Shown here piece after piece: positions 33,491 through 43,937 of a stretch of DNA of 64,000 bases (the stretch's first letter is position 1; the number at the start of each line of letters is the position of its first letter). The DNA comes from Meconema thalassinum (taxonomy: Eukaryota; Arthropoda; Insecta; Orthoptera; Tettigoniidae). The stretch spans positions 1,216,230,609 to 1,216,294,608 of the forward strand of contig OX336388.2 in assembly GCA_946902985.2 (NCBI GenBank). The letters are read 5' to 3'. The position numbers and the translations under genes are program-made. The notes under the pieces were generated by a model. The model did no database searches. It had not been told where the DNA came from and was given only the letters and a program-made list of their open reading frames with translations.

Positions 33491-34845
33491 TATCCGGGCC
33501 GGGAGACGTGTCCTTTCAGCGCCAGAGCTCCGCGGAGTTCCCACTCCGTATAGGGCACGTTGTACTCCTCCGAAGCGCGGGAAGAAAAACTGAGCTGGGA
33601 ACGTTCTGCCTCGCGCTTCAGAGCCACGAAATCTGGATCATAGTTATTGGAACCGGATATATCCGCAAAATACGATGCGAGATGGTTTGCAACGCGGTAA
33701 GGATCTGTAACCAATTCCTTATCAATGGCAATTCCCGGAACAGTAGAAGATGTCTGAAATCCCGAAATGCGTCGTAGTTTACTCCACACTTGAGAGAAGG
33801 GGGTATGTGCCGTAATAGACTACACATAACGTTCCCAGGATTGTTTCTTACTCTGGCGAATAATAATCCGTGCCTTGGCACGAAATTTCTTAAACGCCAC
33901 CAAATTGGCCATGGTTGGACGCCGACGATAGTGCTTATGAGCTCGATGACGGTCTCTTATTGCCGCTGGAATAGTCTCTTATTGCCGCTGCAATATCCTC
34001 GGTCCACCAGGGGACGAGTTGGCAACGATGGGTTCCAGAAAATGACGGGATGGACTCCTCGGCGGCAGCAAGACCGATGTGCTGTACTTCATCATCGACG
34101 CTCCGGCAACCAAGATCAACGAACACAGCTCGTTCGGTAAGCGATGGCCAATTGGCCCGTTTTAGGACCCAACGACTGGGGAACTCCACAGGTTTCTGGT
34201 TAAGAAGAGTAAGAATTATCGGAAAATGGTCACTGTCAAGAGGTCATCGTGTACATGCCAACCAAACAGGGGAACCAGCGAACGGCTACACACACTAAGG
34301 TCAATGTGCGAGTACGTGCCATGCGCTATGCTAAAATGGGTGGCTTCCCCTGTATTTAATATCGATAGATCCAATCCTTAAATTGAGCCCTCCACGTCCC
34401 TTCCTCTGGGGCAGGAAGTTGGTGATCCCCATTGAGGGTTATGGGAGTTGAAATCACCCACGAGTAGGAAAGGGGCTGGAAGTTGATCGATAAGATCAAA
34501 TACATCATTAATATCAAGGGTCTGGTTCGGTGGAAGGTACACGTTACAAATTGTTGTCATAACAGGCATTGACACGCGAACTGCAATAGCTTCCAGATCA
34601 GTGGTGAGTGGAAACTCTTCACTATAGCAGTCAGAGCGAACGAAGGTGCAAACGACCCCGGAAGCCCGGGCGGCATCTTGTCGCTCCTTAGAATATAGTG
34701 TGAAACCTCTCAGAACAGTCTCGTGATCAGGCCGGAGGTTAGTTTCCTCTAGGCAGATTATACTCGCTGCGTATTGTGAAATGAGCTGACGGAGCTCAGC
34801 CAAATGCCTGTCATAACTGTTTCAATTCCACTGTAACAGTGCCAT
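33491..34845 (-). pseudogene. LINE-2 ORF2, endonuclease and start of RT
   Basis: It starts with MALLQWN at 34845, where a stop now interrupts the usual QWN-x-NS motif. The endonuclease then reads SIICLEETNLRPDHE, VRSDCYSEE, ICNVYLPPNQ and LVGDFNSHNPQWGSPTS (about 34440-34500). Catalytic SDH-like sequence follows near 34230. Linker pieces have LVPWWTEDI and KKFRAKARIIIRQ. The last frame (33789-33490) has FQTSSTVPGI and YTEWELRGALALKGH, which leads into the GPD block of RT; this block is cut by element A after GHVSRPG. Several frameshifts are present. Confidence 0.8.
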
Positions 34846-35349
34846 AGTGTGAACTTTTAAACTAGGGAATAAGTTGGAGCAGCAAGCAACAACTTATCCT
34901 CTGGCGGATCATCACCCATACGTCGACAATGATCTCCATGTCCTCATTCGATGCCGTGGAGTGGGCCAACCCAGTGGAAGATTTCCGGGACGCAGTTAGG
35001 TGGCGGTAGGAACTCCTTGGGGAGCGCGCTGGGCTGGGGACCGGAATGTCCCCAGGCGCAGAAGCATCCGCTGCTGGTGGGGCGGATGGCTTCCCCCTTT
35101 TTTTTGGAGGAGTAACGGAACGCGTAGTGCGGGATCCCTTCTTGCCCGCCTCTTTAAGATGTGTAGACGGGTCAGGAGCTGGTCAACGATGTCGCCTCCG
35201 CCGGCTTCGGTGCGGCTTTCGCCGACCGTTTGATCGGGGAGGAAGCCTTCAACTTCCTCCCCTACTGTGCGGGCGAAGCAGCCTTCGCTCGCACAGCCTT
35301 CTTTGTGGCCGAAGGTGGGGTAGAAATCACATTCGGGCTCTTGTTTCGA

Positions 35350-36441
35350 TTCTGGGGTGTGGGTTTCTAGATGGACGTTGGTACATTAGAAGGTTTCATA
35401 GCTGGGACAAAAGCTGAGGTAGCCGGAACAAAATTTGGGATTATAACGCTATAATCAATCGTTGGAGTAGGAGCAATCGTGGTATGGTACTTCTTGCGGG
35501 CCTCCTGGTAGGTGAGACCATCCAGGGTTTTGATCTCCTGGATTTTCTTCTCACTCGGGAAGACAGGGCAGTTCCTGTCTCGAGGAGAATGAAATCCAGG
35601 TCCATTAGTGCACTGATATAGTGTTGTGCACTCTTCCGCTTCGTGTGGTACCCTACCGCATGTTCCTCAGATTGCAGGGCTCGAGCATCGGGATAACATG
35701 TGCCCAAACTTCTGGCAGTTATAACACCTCATTGGTGGAGGGATGTACGGCCGTACGTCACAACGGTAACTTGTTACGTTGACTTTCTCCGGGAGCACCG
35801 AAAGCTCAAAGGAAATGATGAAAGCACCAGTATCCGCGATTTGACCATTGACCTTGCGCGTAATGCACCGGACATCAGTCACCTGACGGTGCTGCATATC
35901 CTCCATGAGCTCCTCGTCAGAGTTCAGAATCTGGTCCCGGTGGAAAATAACTCCTCGGACCAGATTCAGAGACGTGTGCTTTTCCACTTTGACAGGGATC
36001 TCGCCAAAGTGGTTAAATTGCAGAAGTTGTTCAACTTGCTCACCAGTCCTAGTCTTGAGCAACAAGCTACCGTTCCTCATCTTTTGTACTTTCTCAAGCT
36101 CACCTTCTATGTGGCGACAAAATACTCTTTACCAGCTTGTAATCACCCCCATCTGTTCTGGTCGCTACCAGAAACTTCGGGGTGTTAGCACCCAGATTTT
36201 CACGCATAGATTGTTCCCAGTGGATTGATCCCCGTAGGGAATTGAAATTTAAAGACTTGAGTGTGTGACCACCCTGTTTGGAGATTTTTCTTTTAGAACC
36301 CATGGCCAGATCATCCTCCCCATATGCCACCGACATCCGATCACGGGCCGTCACAGTAGGCGCTACCCAGCCAGGGCATGGCCCACCTAGCTTGGAAGGC
36401 ATTGCCCGGGGGTCCGATGTTTTACGATGCCGTATCGGCAT
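35350..36441 (-). pseudogene. LINE-2 ORF1, RNA-binding gag-like protein
   Basis: ORF1 proteins of this kind coat the element's RNA. The N-terminal piece (36441-36100) holds GSIHWEQSMRENLGANTPKF. The next (36080-35667) begins MRNGSLLLKTRTGEQVEQLL, an RNA-recognition-like region, and ends in a zinc knuckle CYNCQKFGHMLSRC. A stop codon follows, and the frame continues with two more Cys/His clusters, CGTCGRVPHEAEEC and CTNGPGFHSPRDRNC. The tail is rich in Pro and Thr. The stop after the first knuckle and a break near 36090 mark it as dead. Confidence 0.78.
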
Positions 36442-36744
36442 GTACCCCTTGGCATGTACTGGATTTTACAGCTCTGTAAAATCGGCTGTAAGGGGATCTG
36501 CGTAGTCAGGCGGATACTACTGCACGGGTACATGGCGCACCCACCTGACGGAGCGGCCAAGACCGGACAGGCTTTCGAGCGTAGTCGCAAGCGTAAGTGG
36601 CCCATCCCCTAACAGCACGCACATATAGAAATTTTGGTTGCCAGACCCTGAAAGCATTAACAGAAAGAAGTGCGATATAACCTAATGAGAGTTATACCGC
36701 AAGGATGTATGTCTTTTAGAGCTGACTGTCAAACCCTCGACAGG

Positions 36745-36953
36745 GGACCGATCCGAGAAACCCTTTTAGTCGCCTTTTACGACTGGCAGGGATTACCGTG
36801 GATGTATTCGCTTCCTCCCACCCACTGGGGGTCCAATTCACAAACCAACGCGGAGTCCTTTAAGTATAGCCAAGGACTCCTCTTTTAGTCGCCTCTTACG
36901 ACAGGCAGGGGCTATAGTGAGTGTATTCTAACCCCCACCCACAGGGGGGCATA
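36745..36953 (-). promoter_or_regulatory. LINE-2 5' UTR with two monomer-like copies
   Basis: On the minus strand the element starts CCCCCTGTGGGTGGGGGTTA. It contains GTCGTAAGAGGCGACTAAAA (about 36905-36886) and again GTCGTAAAAGGCGACTAAAA (about 36786-36767), each preceded by CCCTGCC and by a G-rich CAGTGGGTGGG-like stretch. The same sequence, recalled from many arthropod LINE 5' ends, probably carries the internal promoter. Two copies suggest a tandem 5' UTR monomer structure. Confidence 0.6.
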
Positions 36954-36956
36954 CCA

Positions 36957-37886
36957 CCAGATTTCCATGAGGTAATCCAAGCAATTGATTGGTTCAAGAA
37001 CTACAAAGCAGCTGGAGAATATCAAGTGGTTGCAGAGCTGTGGAAAAATGCATATAACGAAACAATTCAAAACCTACACAAACACATCATAGACATCTGG
37101 GATTCTGATAAACTGCCTGAAGAATGAACACAGCTTTAATTCACCCAATACACAAAAAGGGTGATAGACTGGATCCAAATAATTACCGGTGGATTTCTTT
37201 ACTTGATATCACATATAAGATCCTGTCTAGAATTATCCTCGCAAGAATTTAGGAACAGCTTGACCAAGAACTTGGAGAATATCAGGGGGGATTTCGACCT
37301 GGAAGAAGTTGTCCCGATCAAATCATCATTCTTAAGTGGATTATGAAACATCAAAGAATGAGAAACAAAAAGTTTGTTATCACTTTTGTTGACTTCAGGA
37401 AAGCGAACGACAGTATCCATCGTGAGTCATTCAATCTCGTTAGTGTTACCCTTAAGGACACTAAACCAAAAGTTAACTTTAGAGGGGAGTTGTCTGAATC
37501 ATTTGAAATCTGGACTGGACTTCCACAGGGGAACGGTCTCTCACCATTACTATTTAACTGCGTATTGGAAAAAATCATGAGAGAGTGGGCTAAGAAATGC
37601 CAACCAAACATCAAGATTGGCAAACAAATCACACTTGTCTAGCAATTGCAGATGATCTTACGCTGCTGGCTAGTAATGTAGAAGAGGCGACATTACAAAT
37701 TGCAGAATTAGAACAAATAGCAGCAAAAGTCGGTCTACAAATCTCATTTGAAAAGACGGAAATGATGCCATTCTTCTAGGTAGAAACACCAACTATCACA
37801 CTAACTAATAACAAACAAATTAAGGTTGTCAATACATTCAAATATCTTGGGGAGACTATAACTTGAAACTACGAGAAAGTATTATA
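36957..37886 (+). pseudogene. LINE-3 reverse transcriptase, first part
   Basis: Degraded RT on the plus strand, starting within the RT domain. In order: [69 protein letters not shown] (the normal AYDS is now ANDS), GLPQGNGLSPLLFNCVLEKI, then AIADDLTLLASNVEEATLQI as the catalytic block and NTFKYLGETIT. At least four stops or shifts occur. It belongs to the group often named endonuclease-reverse transcriptase in insect genomes. Sequence is cut at 37886 by an inverted-repeat element and resumes at 43375. Confidence 0.82.
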
Positions 37887-38177
37887 CCAGACCCAAAACA
37901 ACTGTGAACATGGGCTCACCCAGTAGCGTGCGTCCAGCTGAGCACTGTTGCCACAGTGAGATTGGCGGAGATGACACAGCTCTACACTCGCAGTATACAC
38001 ACGAGCTTCTCCGTGAATACACGGCGCTCCGAAAGTAAGAACATGTAGGAGCTGGTGGGGGGGCTAATCCTACGAATATCTATGCTCACAACGGAGTGTG
38101 CACATTTTCATAATTGTGATATGAAGCAGATATAAGATATCACACAAACATTATTCGTGCACTCCAGGTGCAGCAAC

Positions 38178-38526
38178 CAGCATTCTTGGCTGTGGCCCAG
38201 GAGGTCCGGGTTCGATTCCCGGCTCTACTAAGCAATTAAATTCTAGTCTGAGGGCTAGAACGGGGTACACTCAGCCTCGTGAGGCAAAACTGGGAAGATG
38301 TGGGTTAGATTCCTACCTCAGCCATCCCGGAAGTGGTTTCTCATTTATACTCCAGGCAAATACCGGGATGGTTCCTAACATAAGGCCACGGTCGCCTCCT
38401 TCCCAATCATACAAGCATACAAATAAACACACCCTAACACAGACACCACAAAGCCCAGATTTTCAGACAAGTACACGGGGCTAATGTACGAAGATGTCCT
38501 AGCCCCTCAAATGAAACAACAACAAT
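38178..38526 (+). mobile_element. tRNA-derived SINE (family S4)
   Basis: The head has GGTCCGGGTTCGATTCCCGG (B box), then GGGGTACACTCAGCCTCGTG, GGAAGTGGTTTCTCATTTAT, and near the end the TAGCCCCTCAAATGAAACAA tail. Similar copies are at 38650, 42455 and 45795. Confidence 0.8.
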
Positions 38527-38649
38527 AACGTTATTAACTCACATGACGTAATCTACACCCAAAGTCATTCTGATTAACATTGCTTGTGGACCCTTTATAA
38601 GGTAATAGAAATACAGAAAACAATTTATTGGGATCAGTTTTTGTTTATT

Positions 38650-38940
38650 GGAGACCACCTTGTGGTGTACTGGCTAGCACACTTGCTGTCCATTCTTGGC
38701 TGTCACGGCGGCGTCCGGGTTCGATTCCCAAGAAATGTAATTCTGATCTGAGGGCTGTAACAGGGTACACTCAGCCTCGTGATGCAAAACTGGGAATATG
38801 TGGGTTGGATTCCTACCTAAGCCATCCTGGAAGTGGTTTTTCTGTGGATTCGCACCTCTACTCCAGGCAAATGCCGGGATGGTACTGTACCCGAAAATAC
38901 CTACCATCAGCTTGTTGAGATCCCTCGATGGTAACTGGAT
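38650..38940 (+). mobile_element. tRNA-derived SINE (family S4), second copy
   Basis: Begins with the A-box-like TTGTGGTGTACTGGCTAGCA and GTCCGGGTTCGATTCCCAAG, followed by the S4 core GGGTACACTCAGCCTCGTGA. It has a different 3' part from 38178-38526, containing CATCAGCTTGTTGAGATCCC. Confidence 0.78.
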
Positions 38941-41900
38941 TATAGAACCTGAAAACCCCGGCTAGAAAACCCCCAGATTCTACTAAAAAGTTACGAGGAT
39001 AATGGGGCACAAGGATTACCTAACTGAGGAGACGTTAAGAAAGTCCGTGTCAAAGAAAGGAAATCTAGCTCGAAAGAACACAAGAACAACGTAAAAACGT
39101 AATGTCAAAAGCGTGAGAAAACACTGAAATGCCTGCAATGGTTTCTTTAACGTGACCCTTTATCGCGTCTATAAAGCATCACACTTGAAGAATTAAAATT
39201 AAACTATCCAAGATTTATTCATAAAATGGATTATAGCAAAACATTGCTATAATAAAACAACATGAAAAACAAATGCTGCTTTAAATGGAAGCAAAAATCC
39301 AAGACAAGTGAACACAGCTTCTAGCCACCAGTAGATGAACTGTATTCCATTAAAGAAAAAAATTAGACTGAAAGCTATTCAAATCAACACCCTAATATGA
39401 CACAAATTGTGCTCCAACAACATTATTAATATTAATTCCACGTTTAAGTAGGTCATTTTAGCCTACAAATTGTAATACACCCTTATTTACAGAAATATAC
39501 ATTAATATACAAGTATGTGGCACACTCCTAGTGTGTCTTTTCTTCTATTTCGCAAGCAATGACTCAACATCCTTCCATTTGAATAAGTTTCAGTAGTATT
39601 ATTTTCACAGATGTGAATATGTTTAAATTGGTCCTCTTCGACCAAGTGATAAAACTCAGTAGAGGTTAACATTACCTTAATGATAGCGGTAATCAACAAA
39701 ATTAACTGATCAGGATAACTGTAAAACCTTTGTCAGCACAGGGATTAAATGCAGAATATTAAAAATTAATATTCTCCAACTATTGTATTAACCTCTTATA
39801 TTATGGCTTGCGTGCTTCTAAACAACGGAAAAACGCTTGCAATGATACGATGAATTAAATCTGAAAGTCAGTCAAAGTATTCTCGACTACTAAATACCAA
39901 TCGTCATGGACTAATTTCCATGGAATACCACTTAATATTCACTTGAATATAAACTTCATTCTTAAAGCCTCCATACGGCTCTATTCTTATACATTTGTAC
40001 TCCCCTGAGCCCTCAATTCAAGATTTATATGTCATAAACATATTTAATTGCGCATATTGGTCACCCTCATTGGTGAACGACAAATTTCATCCTTATATTT
40101 CATTTTCGACTTATTGTTATTATTATTACATCGTTGTTAGAATGTATACAGAGTGTTACATTACTTTTCAATTATGTAGATTGGATTCTCTTAATAATCA
40201 AATTATCCTTTTAGAATGAACACCTATGCTTTCAAAAACTGAATTACACTGATTTTTCTTTAATCAAAACGTACTTATACAGTCATTAAATCTGCGATAT
40301 ACGCTAGTTAAAAAGTAAATGTTGTTTCAGAATCTTCAATAGTCAACAGACTAGAATTAATTACGATAATAAATTCCATCGAACATGGATCTCAACTATG
40401 CCTTCACACATGAGGCTATCTTGAATCAAAATCACAATTGAAATAAACGGAGAGAAAGTTTACCTGGCCAAAGCTTGGTACACCCCTGCACAAATGAATT
40501 GCAGAAAAACAAGTAGAGTCTCTTCACCGCCGGAGATGGTAATCATAACAATTAGCGCAATTGACCGGTTAGAAAACAATACAAGTCTCTATCCATCATA
40601 AGTACATAGAATGGCCCCTAGCAGAAGCGAAGGATCAAACTCCTTTATAGAAAAGCTTCACAAACCTTGTAACTTGTATCAAAGTCGGCATTACATTCCG
40701 AAACGAATCACTCGAATGTACAATATTCCAGAAGTTCAATGATAAATGTAGTTCATACCAGAGTCTACAGATGCGAAAAATATCAAAAACTGACATAAAT
40801 AAGAGTTCACCACGTTGATAAAAACGCAAAATCACAAACGTGCCTATCGAAATCCTCTTCACTACACCAAGAAAGCTTCAATAAAAATATTACTGAATCT
40901 ACTGTAAAACCTAATTAAACATCATTAAATACAAAGTGAAAAATGGTTGCATTCCTAAAACCTGGAATCTAAAACCTGTCGATTATAAAATCAGTCATGA
41001 TTAGAACGTCATGTCTAAATTGCATAGTTCGACATACTATTCCAAACAAAATACACTAGAAATAATGGCAGAAATTAGCATTGGAATATCTACACTCCAC
41101 TACGAAAGACGAGACTAAATGTGCTGTACCTTGTTGAATCTAGAAGTTCCAATGAGAGCATTGATATGCCCCGCATATCACATCTTTCCTCAACTGTAGC
41201 AATAACTTGGACTCCCCAGGCCGTCGGGAGTCGAATCACGGAACGCCTTCTCCACTCCGCATGTTCCACTTGGTTTAACAGGCTATCATCCATCCTGGAT
41301 GAACGGTCAGTTATCGCTTCTTCAAGGCTCCAACTCCATCCAGAACAACGTCTGCTCCCCCGAAGTATCGCGGTATTCATATCGAACCGAAATGTTATTA
41401 AACCGAACACGGATGACTACCGCTGCTAACAGCATTGAGAACCACTAGTCAGCTGGACACAAGTGGCCCCGCAATGAGCACTAGTCATTACCGGATTCAT
41501 GACAATACTTCACTGGAAATGTTCGATATTTTGCCGGTTCAGCAGTGTTCTTGCTACTGTGCTATTAACCTGCCATGATTAATGAAATATACAGCATTAT
41601 AATTATTCCTCTCCACATCTTGTTAAAGAATATGTCGTTCGTAAATTAGGAGTAATGTTCAAAGTTTCACCAACATTGCTGCGTGTTAGATATCATATAC
41701 AAGTACGTATAGCACTGCTTTAGAGATTAAAGTTCACTGTTGTGGCTTACAGCTTATCGTACTGTAGTAAAAGTTCTTTATAACGTTCATCCTTGGAACA
41801 GTATATTTTAAAGTCCACACATATAATGAACGTATGACTTTGTAGGTGAACAACACAAGTTCCACTCGCGTGTGCTTCCTGACATGACTGGTTCTTGTGT

Positions 41901-42454
41901 AAAACGAACCGAGTCCTTCGACAATTACTCGGTAAAAATATAAAAAGTGTTTGATATAGTAATCGCGTCGCACTGTATGTAACGAAACGTGTTTTAAATT
42001 CTCCTCACGAGATGTGCATTCATGCAATATGAAAAACGGTCTGCCCACAGCTGTGCGGGGATGATTACAGCTAGGCTCACGCTTCCCCCCACCACGGTGC
42101 GATAAGTATCAAGCTGCCATCGCATTGGTGGATGTAATCCGTAACTTAAAACGTTTAATACAGATTATTAGCATGTATATATATCAAAATGCATATCATG
42201 TTATGATCTTACATCATGTATAATACTACAAATCTTGTATGCTATTCTCCTTTCTCCTTATTACTAATAAAATGTACTCCTGGTGTTCGATCAATAAACT
42301 GGGTCAATAGCCGCCATGATGGTGGTGCGTTCCAATGACTTCGTGCATGCTCGCCGGTACTCGGAAAATACCGAAATCTCCCAGCTGCACATCGCTCAGC
42401 TCACAATTATGAATCGCGCTGGGCTTCTAAATATACGTCGCTCTGCACTATTCA
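38941..42454. other. Interior of the 5.5-kb TIR element, AT-rich, non-coding
   Basis: About 3.5 kb with no recognisable gene. The frames at 41090-41429, on both strands, share no motif with known transposases. Nothing structured was noticed apart from A/T richness. Confidence 0.5.
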
Positions 42455-42645
42455 TCATGCCAAAATGAGGATAATGATACAGTGCCTAACGTGCCACGGC
42501 CGCTTGCTACCCAAATTACAAATACACACACTAGTACAGACATCAAAGTGACACAGGTTATCATACAAATTCCACACACATCCAAATGCACGGGGCTACA
42601 TGACCACGATGTCGCAAAGCCCCTTAAACGATCAACAACAAAAAC
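42455..42645 (+). mobile_element. SINE S4, 3' fragment
   Basis: It contains CACGGGGCTACATGACCACG and AAAGCCCCTTAAACGATCAA with an ACAACAAAAACAACAA tail, matching the last 150 bases of the S4 copies at 38178 and 45795/60956. Confidence 0.7.
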
Positions 42646-42647
42646 AA

Positions 42648-42790
42648 CAACCCGTGAGGTCCGGATTCTATTCACGGCTCAATCAAGACATTTAGGCCTA
42701 GCTCTGGTCTCAGGGTTAGAACTGGGTACGCTATGCCTCGTGAGGTAAAACTGTGAAGAGGTGAGTTTTATTCCACTCAATTACAACAAC
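42648..42790 (+). mobile_element. SINE S4, 5' fragment
   Basis: It contains GAGGTCCGGATTCTATTCAC (decayed B box) and GGGTACGCTATGCCTCGTGA, followed by AATTACAACAACAAAGAAC. It sits directly behind the previous fragment. Confidence 0.7.
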
Positions 42791-43348
42791 AAAGAACATA
42801 ATTGCTGACACCACAATAACATAGGTTATCAGATTTTGTGGTTTCACGTACTTCTGTATTCGAAAACTTCTTTTAAAGGCAATATACCCTGAAAATTATA
42901 TTTCTCGCCTGGCTGTGTAAAACTGTTCGGCTGCCACTCGGCTTGCTAAGTGACATTGTTCTGAGTTCAAAACCGCAGCTCACAGCACTTGTTAAAGCTC
43001 CACTTCTGAATTGATACAGCAATGCCGACACTCGTCGTTATCTTCCTAAGCGAACCTAAATATTTCAACACCTAAATCATTCTTTCTCTAATTATCCCTT
43101 CATTCCAAGGGTAGATGTTATCTCCCGAACGGCTGGTCGTAGCATAACGGGGTTTGGACAGTCAGTTTCAAAATGTTTAGCTCTGTAACATAGGGTCATT
43201 AAAATAATTGAAGAATTCATTATTTTCGTGCACGGAGAGAAATAACGATTTCGTACGGCGCAGCTAGCCCTGCAGTCTGAGTTATCTAGGCAACGCCGCA
43301 CTATGCTATTGGCTGGCGCGAGTGAGCGAGGTAATCTGGCACCTCCCT
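42791..43348. other. Right interior of the 5.5-kb TIR element, non-coding
   Basis: No gene seen in this stretch. Confidence 0.5.
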
Positions 43349-43374
43349 CATGTTCACAGTTGTTTTGGGTCTGG

Positions 43375-43930
43375 TATAGTTGAAAATAGAAAAACTAAAT
43401 TGAAACAAGTCGAACATATCACTTGGCCAACCTACAAGAAGAAATCTCTCTCAATAAATGCAAAATTTAAACACTACAACTCCGTTATTAAGTCTGAAGC
43501 AACCTGTGCTAGTGAAACCCTATTCAATCCGAACACAAAATCAACCACAGAAAATTACAGAAGAAGATAAGACGAATCCTCAAAACAATTTTAAACAAAA
43601 AACACCAATTAGATGGCCAATGGCGATTACTACCTAATAAAATTGTTTTTCCAGGAAACTGGGTAAATACTATAATAGATACAATGAGGTAAAGGAGAGT
43701 AGCTTTTTTCTGTCACATATCATGATTATCAGAGACCAAGATACTCAAACGGCTTTTCCAATAGTTTTGGAAAAGTAAAACAAACAAAAATTGGTTCAAA
43801 GAAGTCTTAGATCTAGATGAATTAGGCTTGACAATACAACAAATTGAACACTGAGAAGAGGATCCTGAGAAACAAAGACATGAGACAGTCTAAAAACTTC
43901 TACACGCAAACAATACACCATATAGGCAGG
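43375..43930 (+). pseudogene. LINE-3 C-terminal part
   Basis: Directly after the inverted-repeat element the frame resumes with ENRKTKLKQVEHITWPTYKK, LSINAKFKHYNSVIKSEA and ASETLF, the standard block after the YLG motif of this family. Degenerate sequence then matches the tail seen at 18374-18736 (TYHDYQR and WFKEVL regions, in shifted frames). It ends near 43930, next to the tRNA-derived repeat that contains the large palindrome. Confidence 0.78.
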
Positions 43931-43937
43931 CAATGAA

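Larger units (their letters stand above)
12542..36953 (-). mobile_element. LINE-2: RNase H-bearing LINE, split by two large insertions
   Basis: A near full-length non-LTR retrotransposon on the minus strand. Its parts are a 5' UTR (36953-36610), ORF1 (36441 to about 35350), ORF2 endonuclease (34845-33491), RT (16055 to about 14600) and RNase H with C-terminus (13411-12592). Element A (16056-33486) separates endonuclease and RT, and a foldback element (about 13412-14600) separates RT and RNase H. The RNase H domain and three zinc-knuckle-like motifs in ORF1 suggest the I/R1/Jockey superfamily; I cannot fix the clade. Without insertions it would be about 5.8 kb. Confidence 0.8.
37887..43374. 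mobile_element. 5.5-kb element with perfect 26-bp TIRs and TATA flanks
   Basis: CCAGACCCAAAACAACTGTG plus six more bases (37887-37912) is exactly inverted at 43349-43374. Both ends are bordered by TATA (37883-37886 and 43375-43378), a probable 4-base duplication, though TATA is itself palindromic. The insertion interrupts LINE-3 RT. No transposase is recognisable; the interior holds four SINE pieces and AT-rich sequence. It is probably a non-autonomous or decayed DNA transposon. A 4-base duplication alone does not fix the superfamily. Confidence 0.8.

Noticed and set aside
35000..35417. Plus-strand frames of 77 and 123 codons
   Set aside because: They lie antisense to the low-complexity tail of LINE-2 ORF1 and show no domain.
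41090..41429. Overlapping frames of about 100 codons on both strands in the TIR element, considered as a transposase
   Set aside because: No catalytic acidic triad context, zinc finger or known block visible in either frame.
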